Shown in pieces: positions 53,801-60,135 of a DNA stretch of 64,000 nt. This DNA comes from Mytilus galloprovincialis (taxonomy: Eukaryota; Mollusca; Bivalvia; Mytilida; Mytilidae), in assembly GCF_965363235.1 (NCBI RefSeq), contig NC_134840.1:84912916-84976915 (forward strand). The letters run 5' to 3'. The position numbers and the translations under genes are program-made. The first letter of the stretch is position 1; the number at the start of each line of letters is the position of its first letter. The notes below the pieces were generated by a model, which saw only the letters and a list, made by a program, of their open reading frames with translations, was not told where the DNA came from and made no database searches.

Positions 53801-56684
53801 GATAGATATAATTGTAAGAAGCAAAATCGTTCAGTAAAGTAAGAACTTCAAACACATCACCATCACCAAAATACAATTTTGTCATGAATCCATTTGTGTC
53901 CTTTGTTTAATATGCACATAGACCAAGGTGAGCGACACAGGCTCTTTAGAGCCTCTAGTTTTATTGTACTAGTGAACTCAAAATCGTTCAAAAATATGTT
54001 GAATCTGGAATGTCACGTTTTTGAATTTCTAAATTTACGCAGAAATCTACTTTTGTTTGCGGTCTTGTTTGCGACTTTGGATAAAATGTATATTTATCAG
54101 TCTAAGAAAGGAACTCATTAAAAATTCATTTTTAAAAATTGTTTGTTATAAAAAAGAGGTTACCTAATGACAGCGTTTCTTTATTTACATTGAATATGAC
54201 GTCATAACGTCACAACTAAATCGCTAACAACAGAACCAAAATCGGAAACGTTACGGTATTTCCGTTTCTCTTATAAACATGTTTCATTAAAAAAAACAAA
54301 AAAACATACAGACTTCGTCCCCATTTTACAGGTAATGCCGGCCTCAAATTAGGAATTAGCTTTTAGAGATATAGATTCTGAGATTTCTAAAAGGAGAAAA
54401 TGGGGTTTTCCAGGGTCATTTTTGGTGCGACCTACTTCAAGGTGAGGGATCTTCTTGTTGTATCAGAGACCCATTGGTGGCCTTTGGCTGTTTTTTTTTT
54501 TTATTTTTGATTGGGTTGTGGCTGTGACATGTTTCTATCATCTGCCTTGCTCATTGGGATATAATACAAATGATTTAATTATTTAAAATTCAAATACTGA
54601 TGCTTGTAAATAGCACATATCTGTTTTAAAGTTCAATCTTGAATGTTTATGTTTAGCAATATATATGTATAAATGTGATGCCATGTGACTGTAATGAGTC
54701 AGACATTATTACAAACCAAAAACCAAGGTTTTAGATTTTGAAACAATAAAGACTTATTGCCCTCTCTAGACACAATCTAGATAGGCCTTCTCAAGAAAAA
54801 AAAACATTTTCTGCTGATATATCTAATTTCCTACATGATAAAACAACCTATATTTGACTGGTGAAGAATAATTTGTAAATTCCAAAGCCTTGTAATAGGT
54901 TAATCCTTTAATAACGGAGATGTTGTATAATGAAAGTTGACAAGCTTAATATTAATCCGACTTATGATAGATAATCTACTCCAAATTTAAAAATCTTAAA
55001 TTTCGTATGGTGACGTCAACATTGAACTTCAGTTGTGCTTATTGAAGAATTATATTATTAAACTAGGTTAGATAAGTAAAACAAATTCAAACTCGCAATA
55101 AATATGCCATAAAAGTACTGCCATAAAAGTAGTACTTTTATGTTTTTGCTGAAAATCTTCCATGACAAGTATTGATGAATTTATTTTTGTCCAAAACTTA
55201 AAAGCCCTTCTAGTCCATATGACTCCATAGAATATGGTATATCTAACTTTCAAGATAAAGAATTTCTGTTTTATTTACAGATCAGTTCCAGTCTTTGAAT
55301 GGAACTGGTTCCAAAATAATGGCAGCTCAAGGTGCTGGTGCTCTGTCTCGCGGAATCAAAACTAGGTCAGCATGGAGTGAAACAGATTTTAGACTTCATG
55401 GAAAATTGCATGTAAGTATAAGTTACTTTAATTACATGTAGAAGAGGTTATTATGTTTTATTATTTAATAAACACAGTCGCTTCTATAAGTCATCTCCGA
55501 AAATCTAGCCGCAATACCATATATAGTAAGAAGATTATGAATGAAACTCCATTGAAACACCAATTTTGATTGGATAACACAATATATTTTGAGGGTGTAA
55601 AAATAAAATCCATGTTTTAATTGTGCCTGAATAATCTGTACAATCACAGATGATGTTCAGACTTTGTAACGGTCAAGCTTAAGATTCGGTGGAGTTTCAG
55701 ATTAGGTAATGCAATGCTTAAAAAGTGACTCTTTTTGTAAAGCAATTAGTCTACCTGTAACAACAATATTTGGGTCACTTTTATAGAATTACAGAAGGGT
55801 TTATAATTGCAGCATATATTTCAATTTCAGTTTATATGGTAATTTAAAGCTCTTTCATATCACTAGTACTCTAGTGTTAAAACATGTTAACATATATTGT
55901 AGACTGTTACTTTATGAGATTTATGTTGATATATTTCTTGAACCACTGTTAACATATTTGTAGTTATTGGAGAGGAAAAGACTTCGTTCACATTCATCAT
56001 TATTTTAAAAGTGAGTTGTGTTCATTGGCATGAAATGTTTGTCAGCTGGTTAAAGGGAAAACACAGGGTAAAGGGGAGATCACTCTCAAAAAATGTATTT
56101 GCATGAAATTTTGACTTGTGTCTTAGTCACAGTTGCAATGTTCACAGTTTGTCCTTTTTTTACAGCATGCCTTCATTGGTTTTAGGTCTGGCACATGGTA
56201 TGCTCCTATTGTGTTCTTATTGCATTTTGATGTTACAGTACATGTTCAGTTTTAAGTTTCAGAGTTTACGATTCTTTTCTTGAATACTGTGTATTCATTT
56301 ATTTCCTAGGGATACCTATTTTTTTCGTGGATTTTGAGGGGAACCACGAATTCAAATTTCAACAAAGTACAAATTCTCTTAAGTATGAAGAACTTAGTAA
56401 AACCAGGAAATCAAATATCCCCGAAAAATACAATATTTCCTCAATCTACGAAAATTGGTACCCACGAAAATAAATGAATCCTCATGCGGTACAATGTTTA
56501 CTATGTATATGTGTACACAGTACAATGTTTACAGGTATGTGCTGTGAAAAATATGATTTACTGTAAATATTATAGATTTTTTGGTTTACAGACTAACTTT
56601 TTAATATTACAGGTGTTGTCTTATCTTGCAATTCCAAATGAATCTTACTATACCTGTAATGAAATTGATATTCTTCAGGCAAAG
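29724..56684 (+). CDS. uncharacterised multi-exon gene (10 exons visible, 3' end not found)
   Basis: Exons: 29724-29843, 30814-30924, 31499-31519, 39233-39295, 40305-40441, 43418-43616, 44634-44728, 45445-45638, 55281-55411, 56613-56684. All introns are GT-AG and all junction phases agree, giving 381 codons with no stop. The start ATG has an in-frame TGA about 27 bp upstream. The protein is basic and low-complexity at the N-terminus (PLARGRRISNRIRTPTEQRR). It has a charged helix (KRLVEQLRIKEESR), RSQTA twice (SPRSQTAKQWG and NRSQTAFSTG), GRPKTVPSQPSRP, a Tyr/Phe-rich stretch (PYFFRYYSNPYTKYS), and a C-terminal part with KTRSAWSETDFRLHGKLH. No enzyme motif, signal peptide or membrane span is visible. 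RSQTA/RPKTV recall the motifs of the two genes at 4664 and 10435. I do not recognise the family. The gene spans at least 27 kb, mostly repeat-filled introns. Confidence 0.85.
29934..30152 (+). repeat. dispersed repeat family B, intron 1 copy
   Basis: Contains GAGTGCCAATGAGACAACTC, AAGTAAACCATTATATGTCA, GGCTCACATATGCACTGAAC and GGGAAAACCAACGGTTTAAT in the order shared by the other family B copies (35895, 37690, 49829, 58716). Confidence 0.75.
30499..30708. repeat. 30-bp minisatellite, 7 identical copies
   Basis: Seven exact copies of a 30-bp unit starting GAATAGAGAAAGATTCGTAT, with no mismatch between units. Lies in intron 1. The 30-bp length keeps a minus frame open (ILYKLYESFS repeated), which is not a gene. 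Confidence 0.98.
30814..30924 (+). CDS. multi-exon gene, exon 2
   Basis: Acceptor TTTCCATTTCCAG, donor GTAAGT. 37 codons, EGNIKPPSVKTTVG to EQRRY, phase 0 at both ends. Confidence 0.85.
31499..31519 (+). CDS. multi-exon gene, exon 3 (21-nt microexon)
   Basis: Acceptor TTATTTTAG, donor GTAAAC. Encodes SKEEQRK, phase 0 at both ends, and so could be skipped without a frame change. The charged composition continues into exon 4 (RLVEQLRIKEE), which supports it. Confidence 0.65.
31520..32444 (+). other. intron 3, proximal part
   Basis: AT-rich intron sequence with no repeat I recognise and no exon. Confidence 0.55.
32445..32800. repeat. 34-bp minisatellite, 10 units, open in all three forward frames
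   Basis: Units start TTCAGCACTGTTCAGACG every 34 bp from 32445 to 32784, with a decayed eleventh. Most copies differ at one or two positions (GTTTGG/GTCTGG, one CGGCAC). Because 34 is not a multiple of 3 and no unit has a stop, all three plus frames are open; these are not genes. Confidence 0.97.
33197..33373. mobile_element. MITE with TAA target duplication (Harbinger-like)
   Basis: TAA lies at both ends. The inverted ends are GGGACTGACCATTTAACTTC and TTAAATGGTCATTCCC, and both run into a G6/C6 tract. 171 bp between the TAA repeats. A TWA target and a GGG...CCC terminus fit PIF/Harbinger. Confidence 0.8.
33374..34161 (+). other. intron 3, no feature recognised
   Basis: AT-rich intron sequence without a recognised repeat; one short (TA)n tract near 34078. 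Confidence 0.55.
34162..34301. mobile_element. MITE with CCCGTAGCCAGG ends
   Basis: Perfect 12-bp terminal inverted repeats CCCGTAGCCAGG / CCTGGCTACGGG, continuing through GGGGGGTTCG / CGAACCCCCC. The interior has a duplicated GACTTTAACAGTCA. 140 bp. Confidence 0.85.
34541..34865 (+). repeat. 225-bp tandem duplication with repeated foldback motif
   Basis: GGCCAATACRGAAAAAAG followed by GGGAAAAAAGC, TGTATTGGCCC and GACGTTCACTTCCGG occurs at 34542 and again at 34767. It leads directly into the large palindrome at 34866. Confidence 0.8.
34866..35013. mobile_element. large foldback palindrome (~148 bp)
   Basis: The arms run from AGTGTTAT...ACTGGCTGTTTCTG to CAGAAACAGCCAGT...ATAACACT. The first 35 bp of the ACTGG arm pair perfectly. 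The centre contains TCGACCCTACAGGTCTCGAGG. The same GTATTGGC phrases occur in the tandem duplication on its left, so it is likely one composite element. Confidence 0.85.
35895..36081 (-). repeat. dispersed repeat family B, intron 3 copy
   Basis: Minus-strand copy: TCATTGGCACTCACACCACA, CCATCCAAATAACAAT (complement) and GGTGAGCCAAGGCTCCGTG are diagnostic. Confidence 0.8.
36241..36312 (+). repeat. dispersed repeat family C fragment
   Basis: GTCAGGTTGTTGTCTCTTTG followed by ACAAATTCCCCATTTCC and ATTCTCAATTTTATT, as at 39654. Confidence 0.75.
36419..36632 (+). repeat. dispersed repeat family G (full-length copy)
   Basis: Starts TTAAGGAATGTATCTCCCTC, continues GATTTGGCTATACTTTTTGG, AGCATCACTGAAGAGACATG and AATGCGCATCTGGTGC, and ends AATTGGTACCGTTAA. 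A second copy near 49645 is split by an insertion. Confidence 0.75.
36978..37462 (+). mobile_element. repeat family H with tandem core
   Basis: Starts TTTTGTTGAGCCTTCGAC...GTGAGACATAGCGATCG. The core has units carrying ACTATCCTGGATTTGTACC or a variant at about 37107 and 37303. Ends TTGTTGAGCCTGCGATTAAC...AACACTGGGTTCCGCG. I recognise it as a common mussel repeat. Confidence 0.65.
37690..37845 (-). repeat. dispersed repeat family B, intron 3 second copy
   Basis: Minus-strand copy with AGCTTGCTGTTTGGTGTGAA, CCAAGGCTCTGTGATGAAGG and GAGAGTTGTCTCATTGGCAC. Truncated at its 3' end relative to 35895. Confidence 0.8.
38148..39072 (+). mobile_element. Helentron-like repeat family I with 161-bp core array
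   Basis: Head hairpin AACCG-ATTTTTG-TGA-CAAAAAT-CGGTT, then a GGGCGG-rich microsatellite. The core units show CATGAAC starts at 38285, 38446, 38607 and 38768 (exact 161-bp period), with a shorter fifth unit at 38891. The tail hairpin GCTGTC-GTTGT-GACAGC is followed by CTCTTG and TT. Confidence 0.8.
39233..39295 (+). CDS. multi-exon gene, exon 4
   Basis: Acceptor TATTTTTACAG, donor GTAGGT. Encodes RLVEQLRIKEESRGFVGQPLK in phase 0; charged, likely helical. Confidence 0.85.
39499..39639 (+). CDS. possible cassette exon of the multi-exon gene
   Basis: Acceptor TATTTTTTACAG, weak donor GTAGTA. 47 codons open, phase 0 at both ends, so it fits between exons 4 and 5 without breaking the frame. The sequence is richer in GC than the intron. 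Its acceptor comes from repeat family C and it contains a hairpin (GGAGGCA...TGCCTCC), so repeat origin is just as likely. It is not included in the main gene model. Confidence 0.2.
39645..39715 (+). repeat. dispersed repeat family C fragment
   Basis: GGTCGGGTTGTTGTCTCTTTG, ACACATTCCCCATTTCC, ATTCTCAATTTTATT. Its last phrase also occurs at 39472, just before the possible cassette exon. Confidence 0.75.
39879..39965 (+). mobile_element. repeat family F, head-only fragment
   Basis: The head hairpin TATACGA...TCGTATA around AAAAATTTTAATTTTT and the start of the GTCGTC tract match 25119. The rest of the element is absent. Confidence 0.8.
40305..40441 (+). CDS. multi-exon gene, exon 5
   Basis: Acceptor ATTTTTTTAG, donor GTAAGG. 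Starts QHLLQRKQPAVSPENIN and contains SPRSQTAKQWGPAKH; ends in phase 2 inside an Arg codon completed by exon 6. Confidence 0.85.
40617..42445 (+). mobile_element. repeat family J, 1.8 kb, hairpin at both ends
   Basis: The head is the palindrome CAATTGTTT-GTT-AAACAATTG. The core has diverged units of ~110-120 bp carrying CTTTCATTTGATATACGACA or a variant at about 40686, 40806, 40924 and 41034. The tail hairpin is AAGGTCTTTCC...GGAAAGACCTT. No protein encoded. It fills most of intron 5. Confidence 0.7.
42446..43417 (+). other. intron 5, distal part
   Basis: AT-rich intron sequence. A short family B phrase (AAGATGTGGTATGATTGCC near 43152) is the only repeat trace. Confidence 0.5.
43418..43616 (+). 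CDS. multi-exon gene, exon 6
   Basis: Acceptor TTTTTTTATCAG, donor GTAATA. Encodes an acidic segment, including GLASYDEGHNSDGMYAEAL and VEDSALEDCFRHVCK. Enters in phase 2 and ends in phase 0. Confidence 0.85.
43755..43922. mobile_element. foldback element with ~75-bp arms
   Basis: The arms run GGAGATAAC...TATTGTATTTTAAGCTC and GAGCTTAGAATACAATA...GTTATCTCC. The inner parts pair through GACGGCATCAATTGGG and GATGGTCGCAAAT to TTTACTG. The 18-nt loop contains GCTAACGCGTTGC. Confidence 0.85.
43966..44283 (+). mobile_element. tRNA-headed SINE (full-length copy)
   Basis: The head resembles a tRNA: GTAGTGGTTGGTGCATCGG (A-box region) and TAGTTCAATCCCC, with B box GTTCAATCC at 44013. The body then has GAGTATGGTCTTGAGAAACA, TCTTGCACGTAAAAGACACC and AATGCCGCTACAAGG. 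The body recurs at 48744 without the head. The SINE class (for example V-SINE types known in bivalves) is not certain. Confidence 0.75.
44634..44728 (+). CDS. multi-exon gene, exon 7
   Basis: Acceptor TTGTTATTTCAG, donor GTAAGA. Encodes GKVENMQTLLPYRKTQQ and NRSQTAFSTGFTV; ends in phase 2. Confidence 0.85.
44795..45165 (+). repeat. ~190-bp tandem duplication in intron 7
   Basis: AAAAAGATACAGGCAGATTT, followed by CAATGAAAATTT, TATCCATTCAACAA and the GCTTGCCA...AGATGGCTTC end, occurs at about 44804 and again at about 44996. The copies differ by scattered substitutions. Confidence 0.85.
45445..45638 (+). CDS. multi-exon gene, exon 8
   Basis: Acceptor TTTGTTTAACAG, donor GTAAGT. Contains NPKSAEIMANFNQ, GRPKTVPSQPSRPLVPSP and a YFFRYYSNPYTKYS stretch; enters in phase 2 and ends in phase 1. 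Confidence 0.85.
45639..48269 (+). other. intron 8, proximal part
   Basis: AT-rich intron sequence with no exon and no repeat I can name. Open frames at 46568 and 47108 look like chance. Confidence 0.5.
48270..48440 (+). repeat. fragment of a Helentron-like repeat related to family K
   Basis: The head GATGACTTCAAGCTTTGTGC...CCATCACTTGACATCTGTC and the phrase ATCTTCTACTCTGAAACTAC recall the family K element (ATCTTCTCCTCTGAAACTAC). The rest is missing. Confidence 0.5.
48744..48957 (+). mobile_element. SINE body copy, 5' truncated
   Basis: Matches 44076-44260 (GAGTATGGTCTTGGGTAAAC, TTAAGAGAGAGCCATATCTC, GTAGGCTAATGCGGCTACAAGG) but lacks the tRNA-like head, as expected after incomplete reverse transcription. 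Confidence 0.8.
48958..49060 (+). repeat. ~51-bp tandem duplication
   Basis: AATATGTTTAAACTAAATG followed by AAAAATTGCAATATTTT appears twice in a row. Confidence 0.8.
49645..50058 (+). repeat. dispersed repeat family G, split by a family B insertion
   Basis: The left part TTAAGGAATATATCTCTCAT...GGCTATTCTTTATG (49645-49748) and the right part GTTGAAATGTGAATCTAATG...AATTGGTACTGTTAA (about 50014-50058) correspond to the two halves of the intact copy at 36419. The material between contains the family B copy. Confidence 0.65.
49829..49976 (+). repeat. dispersed repeat family B, nested copy
   Basis: GATATAGGAAGATGTGGTAT, GAGTGCCAATGAGACAACTC, GGAGCCTTGGCTCACACCAA and AGCTATAAAGGGCCCC: one of the better-preserved copies here. 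Confidence 0.85.
50345..50545 (+). repeat. ~108-bp diverged duplication
   Basis: TTGTGTTAATAGATTTGTTA...GATTTTAATTAACAA...AAAGTCAATCAGAATA recurs 108 bp further on with substitutions. Confidence 0.65.
50546..51424 (+). other. intron 8, no feature recognised
   Basis: AT-rich intron sequence; a 63-codon open frame here is unremarkable. Confidence 0.5.
51425..52035. mobile_element. long-TIR element with perfect 31-bp ends
   Basis: The ends are AAAGGACAAGGTACAATAAG... and ...CTTATTGTACCTTGTCCTTT, perfect for 31 bp. The inner arm similarity extends to about 170 bp (GAAAGCTACTTAT, AACTTCAAAAC). The left arm carries a C25 tract. No coding content. Confidence 0.9.
52054..54324. mobile_element. TIR element interrupted by a family K insertion
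   Basis: Perfect 14-bp ends ATGGGGACGAAGTC / GACTTCGTCCCCAT. About 80 bp of its left side and about 365 bp of its right side remain around the inserted family K element (52135-53958). It starts only 19 bp after the long-TIR element at 51425. Confidence 0.75.
52135..53958 (+). mobile_element. Helentron-like repeat family K, copy 1 (three 502-bp modules)
   Basis: The head hairpin is GCTCACCTGGCCC-GAA-GGGCCAAGTGAGC (one non-pair), followed by a GTCGTCC microsatellite. A module of 502 bp is present three times (AAAAATCTTCTCCTCTGAAA at 52250, 52752 and 53254). The tail hairpin AGGCTCT-TT-AGAGCCT is followed directly by CTAG and T. The three modules are nearly identical. No protein encoded. Confidence 0.85.
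54325..55280 (+). other. intron 8, distal part
   Basis: AT-rich. A family C-like phrase (TTGTTGTATCAGAGACCCAT...GGTGGCCTTTGGCTG) lies at 54457-54492. No exon. Confidence 0.5.
55281..55411 (+). CDS. multi-exon gene, exon 9
   Basis: Acceptor TTTTATTTACAG, donor GTAAGT. Encodes QFQSLNGTGSKIMAAQGAG and LSRGIKTRSAWSETDF; enters in phase 1, ends in phase 0. Confidence 0.85.
55412..56612 (+). other. intron 9
   Basis: AT-rich intron. Near 56320-56475, ATTTTCGTGG-type and CCACGAAAATAAATGAATCC phrases form a weak inverted pair, probably a decayed MITE. Confidence 0.5.
56613..56684 (+). CDS. multi-exon gene, exon 10 (last exon seen)
   Basis: Acceptor TTAATATTACAG, donor GTAACC. Encodes VLSYLAIPNESYYTC and NEIDILQAK, phase 0 at both ends. 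The donor implies at least one further exon downstream, not found with confidence. Confidence 0.75.
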
Positions 56685-57878
56685 GTAACCCAAATAAATT
56701 GGACTCTCTTTGTATTGACCTCTCTTACCTCGGAGGGGCCTAACCTCTTTATACGATTATAACATGTCGAAAATCCTGGATTTTGATTGTCACTTCTTTG
56801 ATGAGAGAGCCTATTAGTGGGCTGTTCACTGTTATTGAGATGAGGAAAAAGGGGAGGGGGAGGAGATGGTATTGAATATATTTCGTAATTTATTTCATTA
56901 GTAAGTTTATACAAAGTTAACAACCTTGTTTATTTTCTTGAAAAATGTTAGTCATATTTTAGAAAAGCTATCACATCTAGTGAACTTTTAATGGAATGTT
57001 TAGCACATATTGATAACAAAATCACCTGTTATTTGCACTGTTCCCACTGGTAACAAATCAGAGACATATAACATTAGGGTTTTTACATGTCTCTGAACCA
57101 AGTAATCTGAAAAATAATCTATAGGTAATAATTACCATGTGATGACAATAATAACATATACAATATCTGTTTAATGCTAAAACCAATTAGATTGTATATG
57201 AAAGCAGGTTTTATACAAACTGTCGGTGGTGAATCTGATCTATTTTCATGCTTGTTTCCTTATTAGGTCTATTTCCAGTAACTAAACATGAAAAATATGA
57301 TACTTCAGTAGGTATTTATGCAGGTGGATTATTTATAATTTGATGGGTTTCCATTGGAGGATCCAGAGTTACGTAGATGGCATACACCCTTTGATCAAAT
57401 GCATCCAAAAAACAAAAACCTCTGTATTTTCAAATCACATTTCAATTTTTGGTATAAAATTATCCCAAATCAGGAACTTCCTTTAGGAATTTTATCTATT
57501 TGCTGTTTAGTTATTTGGGGGACTTTGTGTTCACTCTGATATTCTTCGTAAAAAAAAATTCTAGACTTGATTATTTCATTTTGTATAGACACCTGTCAGT
57601 TGTTTATGACCTATACATATTTTTTCTTTTTTTTTTTTTTGTTAGTCTCTGATTCATTGATCTTTAGCAAACATCTGCTGAAATTCACAAACAACAATCT
57701 GCAAAATAGTACATTATAACCTAAGTTGTGATGTTACACTATTGTTTCAGGTAAGGTTGAAGGTTGGTATCTTTTAAAATGTTTAAACCAGCTGCATTTG
57801 TTTGCAACTGTCTTAAGTCAGGAACCTGATGTTCAGTGGTTGTTGTTTAGTTCATAAGTGGGTCTTGTTTCTCCTTTT
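56685..57878 (+). other. downstream intron or 3' region
   Basis: AT-rich, with one micro-palindrome at 57059. No exon supported. Confidence 0.5.
57059..57095. mobile_element. palindromic micro-element (37 bp), decayed copy
   Basis: 9-bp arms CAGAGACAT / ATGTCTCTG around a 19-nt loop. The flanks AACAAAT and AACCAAG match at 5 of 7 positions, as expected for an aged 7-bp duplication. Confidence 0.7.
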
Positions 57879-58712
57879 TAGCTCACCTGGCCTAAAAGGC
57901 CAAGTGAGCTTTTCTCATTACTTGGCGTTCGTCTTCCCTCCGTCGTCGTCGTCTGTCGTCCGTCGTCTTTTAGTTTTACAAAAATCTTCTCCTCTGAAAC
58001 AGTTGACCCCTTAAGGAGTAATTGCCCTTTATAGTCAATTTTTACCAGTTTTTCGTAAATTTTTGTAATCTTTTACAAAAATCTTCTACTCTGAAACTAC
58101 TGGGCCAAATTTAACCATACTTGACCAAAATTTTCATTGAGTTATCTTGTTTTAAAAATGTGTGCGGTAACCCAGCCAACCAACCAAGATGGCCACCATG
58201 GCTAAAAATAGAACATAGGGGTAAAATGAAGATTTTGGCTTATAACTCTGAAACCAAAGCATTTAGAGCAAATTGGACATAGCTTAAATTGTTTATCAAG
58301 TTAAGATCTACTTAACATGAAATTTTCAGACGAATTGGACAACCGGTTGTTGGTTTGCTGCCCCCTTAATTGGTCATTTTTAAAGACAATTTTGCTGTTT
58401 TTGGTTATTATCTTGAATATTTTTGTAGATAGAGAAAAACTGTAAACAGCAATAATGTATAGCAAAGTAAGATATACAAATAAGTCAATGTGACCAAAAT
58501 GGTCAGTTGACCCCTTAAGGAGTTATTGCCCTTTACAGTCAATTTTTGATAAAATATTTTCCTCTGTAACTAATGGGCCGAGTTCATTATAGATGAAGAT
58601 AATTGTAAGTAGCAAGAATGTTCAGTAAAGTAAGAGCTACAAACACATCACATTTTGTCATTAATCTATCTGTGGCTAGACACAGGCTCTTAACATGCTT
58701 AAGAGCCTCTAG
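57879..58712 (+). mobile_element. Helentron-like repeat family K, copy 2
   Basis: Head hairpin GCTCACCTGGCC-TAAAA-GGCCAAGTGAGC, a GTCGTC tract, one complete and one deleted module, and a tail hairpin AGGCTCTTAA-CATGC-TTAAGAGCCT followed by CTAG and T. About 80-85% similar to copy 1 by eye. Confidence 0.85.
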
Positions 58713-58715
58713 TTT

Positions 58716-58912
58716 ATATAGATTAGACCATTGGTTTTCCTGTTTGGATGTTTTCACACTATAGTTATGTTTTGGGCCCTTTATAGCTTGCTGTTCAGTG
58801 TGAACCAAGGCATCATATTGAAGACCATACTATAATGGTTTACTTTTACAAATTGTGACTTGAATGGAGAGTTTCTCATTGGCACTAATACCACATATTC
58901 TTATATCTATTG
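58716..58912 (-). repeat. dispersed repeat family B, copy abutting family K
   Basis: Minus-strand copy (GGTTTTCCTGTTTGGATG, TTGGGCCCTTTATAGCTTGC, CTCATTGGCACTAATACCAC) beginning within 4 bp of the family K tail. Confidence 0.8.
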
Positions 58913-58948
58913 ATAATATACAATTTAAATAAAAATAAATTTAAACAG

Positions 58949-58984
58949 GAAATTATTGTCTATCTTCAAAGATATAAGGAGCAG
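58949..58984 (+). CDS. possible further exon, abutting a repeat
   Basis: After an AAACAG acceptor-like site the frame EIIVYLQRYKEQ continues the phase of exon 10. There is no donor: the sequence runs straight into the head of the family D element at 58985. The pyrimidine tract is poor. This may be chance, or an exon whose 3' edge was replaced by the insertion. Confidence 0.2.
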
Positions 58985-59038
58985 TTATTATGCACCACCT
59001 ACGATAGTAGAGGGGCATTATGTTTTCTGGTCTGTGGC

Positions 59039-59069
<31 letters not shown>

Positions 59070-59305
59070 GTTCGTTCATCTGTCCGTCTGTTCGATCGTT
59101 CGTCCCCCTTCAGGTTAAAGTTTTTGGTCAAGGTAGTTTTTGATGAAGTTGAAGTCCAATCAATTTGAAACTTAGTACACATGTTCCCTATAGCATAATC
59201 TTTCTTATTTAATGCCAAATTAGATATTTACCCAATTTCACGGTCCATGGAACATGAAAAAGGATAGTGCAAGTGGGGCATCCATGTACTTTGGACACAT
59301 TCTTG
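58985..59305 (+). mobile_element. Helentron-like repeat family D, full copy
   Basis: Head hairpin ATGCACC...CTAC-GATA-GTAG...GGGGCAT, then a CGTTCGTCCGTC microsatellite, a unique body (TTAAAGTTTTTGGTCAAGG, AACTTAGTACACATGTTCCC), and the end CACATTCTTG followed by T. Its 5'-truncated partner is at 22310. Confidence 0.8.
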
Positions 59306-59889
59306 TTTTTTTCCTTTTTCAATTTAATGATTTTTTCTAAGTAACTTTTACAGATGGTTTTGTAAATATTAAAAGGTTTTGAAGTGTAAAATCATAAAAT
59401 ATATTGGTTTAATGAATATGAAATAAATCTTAATCAAAGTCTTTATCAAATTTAAAAACTGAAATTTTATTTGAGATCTTCACTGTTAAATAAGATCTTT
59501 GGAAAACTATGTGAACTGATGCTATCTATCAGTTGAAAAGTGAAAATCAATGATCTGTTTTCTTTGTACATGTAAATAACTCTGACATTATTGATGAAAG
59601 CTTATTTATAAAATTAAAATAAAAAAGAACCTGACATTGATTTATGAAAAGTTTGAAATTACATAAAATTTCACTTAGTCTATTCTGTTTGATTTCATTC
59701 TTAAAATTGATTTAATGTTTTAAGTTTACAGTTCTTAGTTTTCAATATTTTTAGCAGAAATATTGTACAAACAATTCTATTCAAAGTACATTTATACAGT
59801 ATTGACATCCCCCCTATTTTTCCCTGGCTGCACATGAGCTTACTCAATGAAAGTTTTATGATGAATTGAAATAAAACATAAAAATGCCA
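59306..59889. other. no feature recognised
   Basis: AT-rich sequence without a gene or recognised repeat. Confidence 0.6.
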
Positions 59890-59892
59890 TTT

Positions 59893-60135
59893 TAAGCAGA
59901 TACTGACTTTAATAATAAAACCAGTGGTGGATCCAGAACTTTTTGTCCACTGACTGACCTAAGGGGGGGCCAGCTCCAGTCATGCTTCAGTGATTCCCTA
60001 TATAATCAACCAAATTTTTACCACAAAAAAGGGGGACAGGCTCAAGAAGGGACCCCCTGGATCTGCCTATGAAAGGTCACTTCCATTTATTTGTTTTCTC
60101 CATGCTCTCAGAGTTCCTTCATCAACAAACAAGTT
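59893..60135 (+). repeat. copy of the 62735 repeat, interrupted by a MITE
   Basis: TTTTAAGCAGATACTGACTTT before the MITE, and CACTTCCATTTATTTG with TTTTCTCCATGCTCTCAGAG after it, match the continuous sequence at about 62727-62807. Confidence 0.7.
59922..60071. mobile_element. MITE, same family as 17872
   Basis: Ends CAGTGGTGGATCCAG and CTGGATCTGCCTATG. The interior shares CTAAGGGGGGGCCAGCTCC and CATGCTTCAGTGATTCC with the 17872 copy. It sits inside another repeat. Confidence 0.75.

Noticed and set aside
58910-59168. Frames rich in VRSFVRPSVRS
   Set aside because: They read the CGTTCGTCCGTC microsatellite of a family D element; only the first 12 codons might belong to an exon.
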